A stretch of 19,152 nt of DNA from Acidobacteriota bacterium (GCA_013362195.1 JABFWM010000099.1:1-19152); one strand, 5' to 3'; positions 7,468-14,962 are shown, counted from the stretch's first letter. Numbers and translations: made by a program. Notes: a model not told the origin generated them from the letters alone.

Positions 7468-8187
7468 CTAACGTTTTCGCATACTCTCGACGATCGCGGT
7501 TGCCGCGGCTCTCGGATCCGCCGCGGCGATGATCGGCCGGCCCACCACCAGATAACTGGCGCCCGCGGCAACTGCCTCGACCGGCGTCATGGTCCGCTCC
7601 TGATCGTTCTTCGTGTCGGCCGCGCCCCCGCCGCGGATTCCGGGCGTGACGATCGTGAACTCGCGGCCGCAGCGCGAGCGGATGGCCGCCGTTTCCTTTG
7701 GCGACGCGACGACGCCGTCCAGCCCCGCTTCCTTCGACAGTTCCGCCAGGCGCAGCACCTGGTCCATCAGATCGATGACGATGCCGGTCTCGCGGAGCGC
7801 CGCCTGATTCATGCTGGTCAGCACGGTGACGGCGATGACCAGCGGCGCGGGGCGGCCGGTTTGTGCGGCCGCGCGGTCGGCGGTCTCCCGAGCGGCGCGC
7901 ATCATCGCGAGCCCGCCGACGGCGTGGACGTTGAGCATCCAGACGCCGAGCGCCGCCGCGGCCTCCACCGCAGTCGCGACCGTGTTCGGAATGTCGTGCC
8001 ACTTGAGATCGAGGAACACGCGATCGCCCTTGTCGACGAGCGTCCGGACGATCTCGGGCCCCGCCGCGGTGAACAGGCGGCTGCCGATCTTGAAGCCGCC
8101 GACGAGGCCCCGCAGTCCGTCGGCCAGCGCGAGGGCCTGCTCGCGCGACTCGACGTCCAGCGCGACGAGGATCTGGTCCGCGCTCAT
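7468..8187 (-). CDS. pyrF: Orotidine 5'-phosphate decarboxylase
   Basis: Catalyses the last step of UMP synthesis, decarboxylation of OMP, in the cytoplasm. The protein is 239 aa, the normal length for the bacterial family. The catalytic D-x-K-x-x-D array is intact as D60-L-K62-W-H-D65 in FLDLKWHDIPNTV, with the N-terminal ILVALDV strand, GFKIGSRLF, the TPGIR phosphate-binding loop and the C-terminal GASYLVVGRPI. The ATG at 8187 overlaps the pyrD stop as ATGA, so translation is probably coupled. It is the last gene of the pyrK-pyrD-pyrF group. The frame stays open upstream inside pyrD, but only the ATG start fits the family. Confidence 0.95.
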   Translation of the reverse strand: MSADQILVALDVESREQALALADGLRGLVGGFKIGSRLFTAAGPEIVRTLVDKGDRVFLDLKWHDIPNTVATAVEAAAALGVWMLNVHAVGGLAMMRAARETADRAAAQTGRPAPLVIAVTVLTSMNQAALRETGIVIDLMDQVLRLAELSKEAGLDGVVASPKETAAIRSRCGREFTIVTPGIRGGGAADTKNDQERTMTPVEAVAAGASYLVVGRPIIAAADPRAAATAIVESMRKR

Positions 8188-9122
8188 GAGCTGATCCAGG
8201 AGTTCTGCCGCGCGGTCGTGTCCACCGTGCCGACGATGTCCTGCAGCCGGACGATGCCGTGCGCCGCCATGTAGGCGTGCAGCCCGTCCATCAGCTTCGG
8301 CCAGATGAAGGGATCGACGAAGTTCATCGTGCCGACCTGCACCGCGTTCGCACCGGCGATCATGAACTCGAGCGCGTCCTCGGCGGTGGCGATGCCGCCC
8401 ATGCCGATGATCGGAATCTTCACGACGCGCCGGCATTCGTAGACCATCCGGACGGCGATCGGGCGGATGGCCGGGCCGCTGAGTCCGCCGACGATGTTCG
8501 TGAGCCGGGGGCGCCTCGTATGGACGTCGATCGCCATCGCGAGAAACGTGTTCACGAGCGAGATCGCGTCGGCGCCCGATTCTTCCGCGGCGCGCGCGAA
8601 CGAGGCCACGTCGGTGACGTTGGGGGTGAGCTTCGGAATGACCGGCAGCCGCGTCACCTTGCGCACGGCGCTGACGACGGCGTGCGTGCCGGGCAGGCTG
8701 CAGCCGAACGTGATCCCGCCCTCTTTGATGTTGGGGCACGAGATGTTCAGCTCCAGCGCGCCGACGCCGTCCGCGTCCGACAGAATCCGCGCGACCTCGA
8801 CGTACTCCTCGAGCGTCGTGCCGCAGATGTTCACGATCACCGTCGCGCGGCGCGCGCGCAGCGCCGGCAGCTGCTGGGCGATGAAGCGATGCACGCCGAT
8901 CCCTTGCAGCCCGATCGCGTTGAGCATGCCGGAAGGCGTCTCGACGATGCGCGGCGGGGCGTGCCCTTCGCGTTCGGTGAGGAACAGGCCCTTGACCGCG
9001 ACCGCGCCGAGCGACGCGAGATCGACGACGTCGCCGTACTCGACGCCGTAGCCGAAGCAGCCGCTGGCGGCGATCAACGGGTTCGCGAGGGTGAGGCTGC
9101 CGATCGTGACGGAGAGATCCAC
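8184..9122 (-). CDS. pyrD: Dihydroorotate dehydrogenase, class 1B catalytic subunit
   Basis: Oxidises dihydroorotate to orotate with FMN. The protein is 312 aa. Class 1 is shown by the active-site cysteine C129 in LNISCPN (class 2 enzymes use Ser), by NPLIAASG near the N-terminus, and by the C-terminal GMGGIATAEDALEF and GANAVQVGT flavin-phosphate segments. Class 1B enzymes hand electrons to a PyrK subunit and then to NAD+, and a PyrK gene lies just upstream, which settles the subclass. It starts at GTG (9122), giving MDLSVTIGSL. A box TAAGAT/TATAAG on the minus strand at 9140-9133 may give it its own promoter with a leader of only a few bases. A 79-base gap separates it from pyrK. Confidence 0.95.
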   Translation of the reverse strand: MDLSVTIGSLTLANPLIAASGCFGYGVEYGDVVDLASLGAVAVKGLFLTEREGHAPPRIVETPSGMLNAIGLQGIGVHRFIAQQLPALRARRATVIVNICGTTLEEYVEVARILSDADGVGALELNISCPNIKEGGITFGCSLPGTHAVVSAVRKVTRLPVIPKLTPNVTDVASFARAAEESGADAISLVNTFLAMAIDVHTRRPRLTNIVGGLSGPAIRPIAVRMVYECRRVVKIPIIGMGGIATAEDALEFMIAGANAVQVGTMNFVDPFIWPKLMDGLHAYMAAHGIVRLQDIVGTVDTTARQNSWISS

Positions 9123-9201
9123 GGTTCGGTTGATCTTATATCGGCGCCGCGGTCATCGCCCCATGCGCGCCGCGTGGCCGGGCGCCACCGCGTGCGCGAC
9201 A

Positions 9202-10029
9202 CTAGTGCGGCTGCATCGCGTCCCAGACGATGCGCTGCGCGTCGAACACCGGGCCCTCGATGCAGGTGCGCGTGTGGTGCGGATGGCCCTCGTCGCGCCG
9301 CGCCGGAACCACGCAGCTGTAGCATCCGCCGAGCCCGCAGCCCATCACCTGCTCGAGTGACACGTCACAGGCGCGTCCGTGCACGCGCGCCAGGCCGGCG
9401 CACGCGCGCATCATCGGCGTCGGACCGCACACGAACAGCTTCACCGGTTCGCCCAGCGGCCGTTCGCCGAGCGCCGCTTCGAGCGGCGCCGTGATCCGTC
9501 CCGGCACGCCGCGGGAGCCGTCTTCCGTGGCGAGGACGACCCGCACGCCGAGCGCGTCGAACAGGTCGACGCAGTAAAGCTCCCCGGCGCGACGCGCGCC
9601 GTAGAACAGCGTGGTCCTGGTGCGCCGGACGGCGAGCGCTTCCGCGAGCGTCAGGAACGGCGCGAGCCCGACGCCGCCCGCAATCATCCACGCGTCCGCG
9701 GGCGGATCGACCGGCTCGAACGGCCGGCCGAGCGGGCCGAGGACCTGCAGCCGCTCGCCGGGCTCGACCTGCGCGAGCAGCGACGTCCCGGCGCCGATGC
9801 GCTTGTTGAAAATCGAGATGCCACTCGGCGCGCCCGTCTCGTCGCGCAGCACTTCGAAAATCGAAAACGGCCGCCGCAGCAGCGGATCGAGACCGCGCGA
9901 CGTTTTGATCATCACGAACTGTCCGGGCCGCGCGGCCCTCGCAATCGCCGGGGCCTCGAAGGCGACCACGTTGTAGTCGGCCGACAGCCGCCGGTTCGCG
10001 ATCACGCGCGCATCTACGTCGAGGGGCAC
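9202..10029 (-). CDS. pyrK: Dihydroorotate dehydrogenase electron-transfer subunit
   Basis: The FAD and [2Fe-2S] partner of class 1B PyrD, passing electrons from the FMN subunit to NAD+. The protein is 275 aa. In order: an FAD-binding barrel with RRPFSI at residues 52-57, a NAD-binding part with IAGGVGLAPF (116-125) and VCGPTPMM (200-207), and a C-terminal cluster loop with C231-x4-C236-x2-C239-x16-C256. All four cluster ligands are present. It starts at GTG (10029), exactly 6 bases after a -10-like TATACT on the same strand, so the transcript may begin at or next to the start codon. It reads away from the alkaline-phosphatase-fold gene. Confidence 0.93.
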   Translation of the reverse strand: MPLDVDARVIANRRLSADYNVVAFEAPAIARAARPGQFVMIKTSRGLDPLLRRPFSIFEVLRDETGAPSGISIFNKRIGAGTSLLAQVEPGERLQVLGPLGRPFEPVDPPADAWMIAGGVGLAPFLTLAEALAVRRTRTTLFYGARRAGELYCVDLFDALGVRVVLATEDGSRGVPGRITAPLEAALGERPLGEPVKLFVCGPTPMMRACAGLARVHGRACDVSLEQVMGCGLGGCYSCVVPARRDEGHPHHTRTCIEGPVFDAQRIVWDAMQPH

Positions 10030-10035
10030 GAGACA

Positions 10036-10041
10036 AGTATA
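10036..10041 (-). promoter_or_regulatory. -10 box 6 bases before pyrK start (probable leaderless transcript)
   Basis: On the minus strand TATACT (10041-10036) is followed by TGTCTC and then the GTG start codon at 10029. A transcript starting the usual 6-8 bases after a -10 box would begin at the start codon. No -35 consensus was seen. Confidence 0.45.
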
Positions 10042-10087
10042 GACGGCGCGTCGCTGCGGCGGTCGCCTCGAGGCCGCTGTCGGCTGT

Positions 10088-10093
10088 TACACT
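10088..10093 (+). promoter_or_regulatory. -10 box 6 bases before the 10100 gene (probable leaderless transcript)
   Basis: TACACT (10088-10093) is followed by GCCCCC and then the ATG at 10100. The spacing matches that of the divergent pyrK promoter, and there is no Shine-Dalgarno sequence. No -35 consensus was seen. Confidence 0.45.
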
Positions 10094-10099
10094 GCCCCC

Positions 10100-11839
10100 A
10101 TGCGCTTCCTGCGGATGCTCACGAACGCCCTGCTCGCAGGCGCGCTCGGCGCCGCATACCTGACGATCCTGCTGCTTCAGCTCAATCCTCAGATCCCGCT
10201 CGCGTCGGCGCTGGTGTGGCGGTGGTACGCGACGCTCGTGGCGTTCTACGGCCTGCATCTCGCGGTGTTCTTCTACGTGCTGATGCTCGTTCGTGAGTTC
10301 GTCAGCGTGGAGATGTTCTCGCCAGGCTGGATCAGCGTCCGCCTGCTCGCGTGGCTGTCGTCGGCGGCGGCCGCCGTCGCGGCGGCGCTGATGTGGCTCA
10401 ACCTGCGCGGCTTCGGCGCGCTCTTCGACGAGCCGACGGCGCGGCGGTTCGCGGCCGGTGCCGGCGCGACGACGGCGGCGGCCATCGTGCTGTTCGGGAT
10501 CGCGGTCGCGCACTATTCGTTCGGCCGGCGCGGCAGCCGCGTCGGCGCGGCGCTGCTCGCGATCGCGATCGTCGGATCGCTGGCGCTGCCGATCGCCGCG
10601 CGCGGCCCCGGTGGTGAGCTGCCGCTCGGGGCGCGGCGCGTCAGCATCGAGTCTCCGCCCGAAAAGACGTCGGGACCGCGCGTCGTCATGCTCCTGCTCG
10701 ACGGCGCATCGCTCGAGTACATCTGGCCGCGCGCGGCGGAGGGGCGGCTGCCGAATTTCGCCAGGCTGCTCGACAGCGGCGCCTCGCTGGACCTGGCCAC
10801 GATTCGTCCGACGCAGCCCGATCCGGTGTGGGCCGCCGTCGCGACCGGCATGTATCCGACGAAGAACGGCGTGCGATCGGCCGGGCTGTACTTCGCCGGC
10901 GGCGACGATCGCGGCCTCGACCTGCTGCCCGATCGTTGTTTCTCGCACACGCTGGTACAGCTCGGCGTCGTGCGCGACCGCCCCAACACGTCGGCGGCAT
11001 GGCGCGCGCGGCCGGTCTGGTCGATCCTCACCGACTATGGCATTGCCGCCGGCGTGGTGCGCTGGCCGCTGACCTATCCGGTGCAGCCGCTGCGCGGCTT
11101 TCTCGTGAGCGATCGATTTCACCAGCTCCTCGGCTCGGTGTTCGAGATCGACGGGCGTGCGGCGTATCCGCCGGAGCTCGAACCGATCGCGCGCGACGCC
11201 TTCGCCGAGTCGGACACGGCCGCGACGGTGCTGCCCGCGGGCGTCCCGCTCGCCACGCCTCCCGCGCCCGACACCTCGTCGGCGAAATGGGATCAGTTCT
11301 ACAGCCGCGCGCTCCGCGATCTCACGATCGAGCGTCCGGTCCGGTTCAGCGCGCTGCGCTATCAGGGGCTCGATACGATCGGGCACTATTTCCTGCGCTA
11401 CGCGCAGCCGCGATCGTTTGGCGCCGTGCCCGAGGCCGATCGCCAGCGCCTCGGCCCCGCGCTCGACCGCTACTACGGCTACATCGACGGCGAGATCGGC
11501 GCGGCGCTCGATCGGCTCGCGCCCGGCGATCTGCTGCTGGTGGTGTCGGGTTTCGGCATGCAGCCGGTCGACCCCGTCAAGCACGCGATCGGACGGCTGC
11601 TGCGCCAGCCCGATCTCAGCGGCACGCACGACCGCGCGCCGGACGGATTCATGCTTGCGTTCGGCACGCCAGTCGCGCCGGGTCGCCATACGCGCGGATC
11701 GATCGTCGACGTGACGCCGACGATCCTGTATTTCCTGGGTCTGCCGATCGGCCGCGACATGGACGGCTACGCCCGCGCCGACCTGTTCGCGTTCAGCCCG
11801 GAGCGCCCGATCACGTTCATTCCGACGCACGGCCGCTGA
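10100..11839 (+). CDS. Membrane-anchored alkaline-phosphatase-superfamily protein, catalytic residues degenerate
   Basis: A protein of 579 aa. Five hydrophobic helices (about residues 8-27, 43-65, 80-100, 118-140, 148-168) precede a large domain, probably outside the inner membrane, with the type I phosphodiesterase / nucleotide pyrophosphatase layout. D201 in MLLLDGAS, ATGMYPTKNGV, D425 and H429 in DTIGHYF, and H510 in GTHDRAPDGF occupy family positions. The usual SDHG motif reads SGFG (483-486), losing two metal ligands. The nucleophile position before PVWAAVATG appears to be Pro rather than Thr/Ser (hand alignment). The usual HG after YPTK is NG. It may therefore be a binding or structural relative rather than an active hydrolase, or it may act with fewer metals. 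Its link to the surrounding pyrimidine genes is unclear. The start is set by ATG 6 bases after a -10-like box. Confidence 0.75.
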   Translation: MRFLRMLTNALLAGALGAAYLTILLLQLNPQIPLASALVWRWYATLVAFYGLHLAVFFYVLMLVREFVSVEMFSPGWISVRLLAWLSSAAAAVAAALMWLNLRGFGALFDEPTARRFAAGAGATTAAAIVLFGIAVAHYSFGRRGSRVGAALLAIAIVGSLALPIAARGPGGELPLGARRVSIESPPEKTSGPRVVMLLLDGASLEYIWPRAAEGRLPNFARLLDSGASLDLATIRPTQPDPVWAAVATGMYPTKNGVRSAGLYFAGGDDRGLDLLPDRCFSHTLVQLGVVRDRPNTSAAWRARPVWSILTDYGIAAGVVRWPLTYPVQPLRGFLVSDRFHQLLGSVFEIDGRAAYPPELEPIARDAFAESDTAATVLPAGVPLATPPAPDTSSAKWDQFYSRALRDLTIERPVRFSALRYQGLDTIGHYFLRYAQPRSFGAVPEADRQRLGPALDRYYGYIDGEIGAALDRLAPGDLLLVVSGFGMQPVDPVKHAIGRLLRQPDLSGTHDRAPDGFMLAFGTPVAPGRHTRGSIVDVTPTILYFLGLPIGRDMDGYARADLFAFSPERPITFIPTHGR

Positions 11840-12012
11840 CCGTCTTCTGCGTGCCGGTGATTCGACGGCCCTGGGAATTGAGAGCGCCGGCGATCTGACG
11901 GCCACGGGGAGCGCGCAGAGCGCGGAGAGGTCGCCCGAAAAGATTGACGAAAAGCCAAGCAGACCGTCCTCTGCGTGTTCGTCGTTCCACTGCCCTGGGC
12001 ATTCAGGGCGCC
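11838..12012. repeat. Pair of 51-bp imperfect direct repeats flanking a 73-bp core
   Basis: Copy A (11838-11888) and copy B (11962-12012) have the same length and match at 40 of 51 positions by hand count. Both begin GACCGTC and share TCTGCGTG, GCCCTGGG and GCGCC at matching places. The core between them holds GCGCAGAG, which can pair with CTCTGCG in copy B. The first two bases of copy A are the GA of the TGA stop of the preceding gene. No gene is visible in 11840-12055. This looks like a decayed dispersed intergenic element. Confidence 0.7.
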
Positions 12013-12043
12013 TGTACGGTCGTCAGCGATGAGCGATCCGGGA

Positions 12044-12049
12044 TACGAT
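12044..12049 (+). promoter_or_regulatory. -10 box 6 bases before the secreted-protein gene
   Basis: TACGAT (12044-12049) is followed by GCGGGG and ATG at 12056. This is the third case in the window of a TANNNT box exactly 6 bases before a start codon. It supports the chosen start, though GCGGGG could also act as a weak ribosome binding site. Confidence 0.35.
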
Positions 12050-12055
12050 GCGGGG

Positions 12056-13372
12056 ATGCCACTGTGGGTTCTCGTGCTCGCGGCGCTGCCGTTCTGGCCG
12101 ACCGCGGCCGGTCCGCTGCCGGTCGATCGAGCATTCACCGCATCCGCGGCCGGCGACGGCGTCGCGGTGATCCATGCGTCGTGCGACCCGTGCGACTGGG
12201 GAGTGGAGGGACGTGAAGCGGCGGCGCTGCGCGTGCTGGTGGACGGCAAGTACTCGCAGCACCTGCTGCTCGCGCGCGGCAGCGATGATGCCGACTATCA
12301 CGTCAGCCTCGGCCGCATCGACGCTGGCGAGCATCGCCTCCGCATCGAGGCCGATCCCGCGCTGTCGGCGAAGCAGGCAGGCGCCGCGACCGTCTCGCGC
12401 GTCGATATCGTCGTCATCACGCCGGCCGGCGACGACTACGTCGCGCAATCGATGGCGCCGATCCTCTACGCGCGCCCGAATACGGTCGGCCGGTTCACGG
12501 ACCTGCCCGTGTTCATGTGGTACGAGATCGTACCGGTGCCGCGCGGACGCCAGTTCCGCTATTCCGTCATCTTCACGAACGAAGACGGCGGCACGGCGAC
12601 CGACCGTCTCATGGCCACCTGGGGACGGACGACGGATATCGAGTTCGTGTATGGCGTCACCCTCGATCGCGCCGGCACGATCGTGGCCGAGGAGTTCCAG
12701 GGCCCGGGTCACGAGGTCCCGCCGTTCCGCGGCCGCCACGAGGGCGCCCATCCGCTGCTGTGGGTATCGACCGACAACAACATGGTCAGCGAATCGGGCC
12801 CGACCGAGGTTCGCTACGCGCCCGCGCCGCAGCGGTTCGACCTTGCCGACGTCTCGCGCGAAGCGGTCATGGACGCGCATCCGTGGACCTACACGGTCGC
12901 GGCCAGGGAGATGGTGCGCGAGCGCAAGATTGCCGACGACGCCGCGCCGGGCTCGGGGCGCATTCCGGATCTCAAACGCTACGTGTTCGTCGAAGCGTGC
13001 ACCGAACTGCAGAACGCGGCGGTCACGTTCGCCGTCCAGGCGGCGGATGCGTCCGGCGCGTCACGCTGGTTCGACGCCGATCGCGGCGTGCCCGAGTTCC
13101 GCATCGTCCGCACCGGGTGCTTTCGCGGCGCGGTGCCGCTCCCCGCAGGCGCGAGCGAGCCCGGCGCGGTACGGTTCAAGGCGTATCCGGCGCCGCCGCC
13201 GCGCGAAGGGGAACCGCCGCGCAAGGAACCGCCGTCGGTGACGCTGACGCGCGTGAATCGCGTGTTCACGGTCGACGACACGTATCAGCCGCGTCCGTCC
13301 CGTTTCACGTGGACCGGGGCCGCGCCGCTGGCGATCGGCGGCGAATGGTACGAGGTCCGCGCCGCGCGCTGA
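12056..13372 (+). CDS. Secreted protein of unknown function
   Basis: A protein of 438 aa that I do not recognise. A signal peptide is clear (hydrophobic residues 2-14, then PTAAG near residue 19), so it is exported, probably to the periplasm. The mature part has beta-rich sequence in at least two segments: about 30-120 (DGVAVIHASCDPCDWG then a short binding-module-like stretch) and about 140-250 with DLPVFMWYEIVPV and FRYSVIFTNEDGG. The four cysteines include C43 and C46 and could form disulfides. Near 385 is a Pro/Glu/Arg-rich linker. No catalytic motif is apparent. The frame is open back to 11975, but only the ATG at 12056 puts the signal peptide at the N-terminus. It lies between the two halves of the pyrimidine locus and ends about 110 bases before pyrR. 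Confidence 0.75.
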   Translation: MPLWVLVLAALPFWPTAAGPLPVDRAFTASAAGDGVAVIHASCDPCDWGVEGREAAALRVLVDGKYSQHLLLARGSDDADYHVSLGRIDAGEHRLRIEADPALSAKQAGAATVSRVDIVVITPAGDDYVAQSMAPILYARPNTVGRFTDLPVFMWYEIVPVPRGRQFRYSVIFTNEDGGTATDRLMATWGRTTDIEFVYGVTLDRAGTIVAEEFQGPGHEVPPFRGRHEGAHPLLWVSTDNNMVSESGPTEVRYAPAPQRFDLADVSREAVMDAHPWTYTVAAREMVRERKIADDAAPGSGRIPDLKRYVFVEACTELQNAAVTFAVQAADASGASRWFDADRGVPEFRIVRTGCFRGAVPLPAGASEPGAVRFKAYPAPPPREGEPPRKEPPSVTLTRVNRVFTVDDTYQPRPSRFTWTGAAPLAIGGEWYEVRAAR

Positions 13373-13428
13373 CGGTTGCGCGGCGTTGATGGCCGGAGGC
13401 GCGCGGTCCGGCCTCGACCTCACCGTGG

Positions 13429-13434
13429 TATCAT
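13429..13434 (+). promoter_or_regulatory. -10 box for the pyrRBCE operon
   Basis: TATCAT (13429-13434) would start transcription near 13441, directly before the PyrR-binding hairpin. The leader would then consist of little more than that hairpin and the ribosome binding site. No -35 consensus is visible. Confidence 0.45.
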
Positions 13435-13442
13435 CACGACCG

Positions 13443-13478
13443 ACTCTTTAACTGCGCCCCTGAGAGGGCGCGAAGAGG
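13443..13478 (+). promoter_or_regulatory. PyrR-binding RNA element overlapping the pyrR ribosome binding site
   Basis: The leader folds as the PyrR binding loop does in Bacillus. A lower stem CTCTT (13444-13448) pairs with AAGAG (13473-13477). An asymmetric internal bulge (TAACT against G) follows, then an upper stem GCGCCC (13454-13459) with GGGCGC (13466-13471), closing a hexaloop CTGAGA (13460-13465). The loop fits the family consensus CNGNGA, and the CTTTAAC segment is also characteristic. The 3' side of the lower stem is the Shine-Dalgarno GAAGAGG, 6 bases before the pyrR ATG, and no terminator hairpin follows. PyrR bound to UMP should therefore hide the ribosome binding site and block translation, as described for mycobacteria, rather than act by attenuation. 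Confidence 0.85.
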
Positions 13479-13484
13479 TGCTTC

Positions 13485-13901
13485 ATGCCGCAAGTCATGG
13501 ACGCGGACCGCATGGGCCGCGCCCTCACACGCATCGCTCACGAAATCCTCGAACGCAATCGCGGCACCAGCGAGCTCGCCCTCGTCGGCATCCGCACGCG
13601 CGGCGTGCCGCTCGCGCGCCGCATCGCGCACACGCTGCGCGATCTCAACCGTGAAGAGGTGCCGACCGGCGCCCTCGACATCACGCTCTATCGCGACGAC
13701 CTCATGCGCCAGCCGGTGGGGCCGCAACCGGTCGTGCGCCGCACCGAGATTCCCTTCTCGATCGACGACAAGCGGATTCTCCTCGTCGACGATGTGCTCT
13801 ACACCGGGCGCACCATCCGCGCCGCCCTCGACGCGCTGATCGACTTCGGCCGGCCGCGCGCGATTCAGCTGATCGTGCTGGTCGACCGCGGCCACCGCTA
13901 G
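13485..13901 (+). CDS. pyrR: Bifunctional pyr operon regulator / uracil phosphoribosyltransferase, cut by an in-frame amber codon
   Basis: PyrR binds pyr leader RNA when UMP is high and also has uracil phosphoribosyltransferase activity. The frame gives 138 aa: RALTRIAHEILERN near the N-terminus, LVGIRTRG, ITLYRDDL, the PRPP-binding ILLVDDVLYTGRT (about residues 98-110), and VLVDRGHR at the end. A TAG (13899-13901) stands where relatives have Glu in GHRELP. The codons after it continue PyrR exactly, up to a TGA at 14025-14027, giving 180 aa if the TAG were read through or were GAG. The cut removes the segment holding DYVGKN, whose Lys is implicated in RNA binding in Bacillus PyrR. It is preceded by its own RNA target. 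Possible explanations are a recent G-to-T nonsense mutation, a sequencing or assembly error, or rare readthrough. Confidence 0.93.
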   Translation: MPQVMDADRMGRALTRIAHEILERNRGTSELALVGIRTRGVPLARRIAHTLRDLNREEVPTGALDITLYRDDLMRQPVGPQPVVRRTEIPFSIDDKRILLVDDVLYTGRTIRAALDALIDFGRPRAIQLIVLVDRGHR

Positions 13902-14027
13902 CTGCCGATCAAGGAGGACTATGTCGGGAAGAACTTTCCTACGTCTCGCCAGCAGAGCGTGCAGGTCCGCCTGCAGGAGATCGACGGGGCCGACGAGGTC
14001 CTCATCAACGACGCGGAGCGCGAGTGA
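13902..14027 (+). pseudogene. pyrR: Orphaned C-terminal 41 codons of pyrR
   Basis: In the same frame as pyrR after the amber codon, 13902-14027 encodes LPIKEDYVGKNFPTSRQ and then VQVRLQEIDGADEVLI, ending at TGA 14025-14027. This is the expected PyrR C-terminus with no further stop or frameshift. The TGA overlaps the pyrB ATG as TGATG, which would couple the two genes if translation reached it. The AAGGAGG at 13911-13917 precedes an ATG at 13921 in another frame and is probably fortuitous. Confidence 0.9.
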
Positions 14028-14956
14028 TGCTGCGCTCGCGCCATCTCCTCGGCATTGCCGACCTGAACGCCGACGAGATTCGGCAGGTCCTCGAGACGGC
14101 CGACGCGATGAAGGAAATCGCGGCGCGGCCGATCAAGAAGGTCCCGACGCTGCGCGGACGGACCGTCGTCAATCTGTTCTTCGAACCGAGCACGCGGACG
14201 CGCACGTCGTTCGAGGTCGCCGAAAAACGCCTGAGCGCCGACACTTTGAGCATCGCGGTCGCGACCTCGAGCGTCACCAAAGGCGAGTCGCTGCTCGATA
14301 CGGTGCGCAACCTCGAGGCGATGGCCCCCGACATGATCGTGATGCGGCACGCGTCGTCAGGGGCGCCGCATCTGCTGGCCCGATTGTGCCGGTCGGTGAT
14401 CATCAACGCCGGGGACGGCATGCACGAGCACCCCACGCAGGCGCTGCTCGATGCGTTCACCATTCGCGAGCACAAGAAGCGCCTCGACGGGCTGAAGGTC
14501 GCGATCGTCGGCGACCTGCTGCACAGCCGCGTGCTGCGGTCGAACGTGCAGCTCCTGAACAAGATGGGCGCACACGTCTGGGCCTGCGGACCGGCCACGC
14601 TCATGCCCGCCGATCTGGCGCGCTTCGGCGTGCGGCCGACCACGTCGATCGACGAGGCGATCGACGGCGCGGACGTCGTCATGATGCTGCGGATTCAGCA
14701 CGAGCGGATGCACGGCCACTTCATCCCGTCGACGCGCGAATACTTCACGCTGTTCGGCCTGACGGCCGAGCGCCTCCGCCGCGCCAAAGACGACGTCATC
14801 ATCATGCACCCCGGGCCGATGAACCGCGGCGTCGAGATCGATTCCGATGTGGCGGACGGACCCTATTCGGTGATTCTCGAGCAGGTGACCAACGGCGTCG
14901 CGGTCCGGATGGCCGTGCTCTACCTGCTCGCGGGCCAGGAGGGGGGCACGGACTGA
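14027..14956 (+). CDS. pyrB: Aspartate carbamoyltransferase, catalytic subunit
   Basis: Condenses carbamoyl phosphate with aspartate, the first committed step to UMP. The protein is 309 aa, normal for the catalytic chain. Carbamoyl-phosphate residues are in FFEPSTRTRTSF (S55-T-R-T-R59), with the mobile-loop K85 in SSVTKGES, HPTQ at 135-138, the VGDLLHSRVLRSN segment, LRIQHERM (aspartate loop) and HPGPMNRG. No regulatory subunit gene pyrI is present; control is probably through PyrR. I chose ATG 14027 because it overlaps the full-length pyrR stop as TGATG, with GGAG nearby upstream; a GTG at 14024 is one codon earlier. With pyrR stopping at 13901, ribosomes would leave about 125 bases before this start. 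Confidence 0.96.
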   Translation: MLRSRHLLGIADLNADEIRQVLETADAMKEIAARPIKKVPTLRGRTVVNLFFEPSTRTRTSFEVAEKRLSADTLSIAVATSSVTKGESLLDTVRNLEAMAPDMIVMRHASSGAPHLLARLCRSVIINAGDGMHEHPTQALLDAFTIREHKKRLDGLKVAIVGDLLHSRVLRSNVQLLNKMGAHVWACGPATLMPADLARFGVRPTTSIDEAIDGADVVMMLRIQHERMHGHFIPSTREYFTLFGLTAERLRRAKDDVIIMHPGPMNRGVEIDSDVADGPYSVILEQVTNGVAVRMAVLYLLAGQEGGTD

Positions 14957-14962
14957 TGACGG

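Noticed and set aside
7468..8739. 423-aa version of pyrF
   Set aside because: The first part is an out-of-frame reading of pyrD; the family start is the ATG at 8187 overlapping the pyrD stop.
9365..11905. 846-aa open frame on the minus strand
   Set aside because: It is opposite the 10100 gene and out of frame with pyrK. The low-complexity Arg/Ala-rich translation is a product of high GC.
13899..13901. Genome-wide recoding of TAG as an amino acid
   Set aside because: The ATPase, receiver-PilZ, LarE, pyrK and pyrC genes all end at TAG at family-appropriate lengths.
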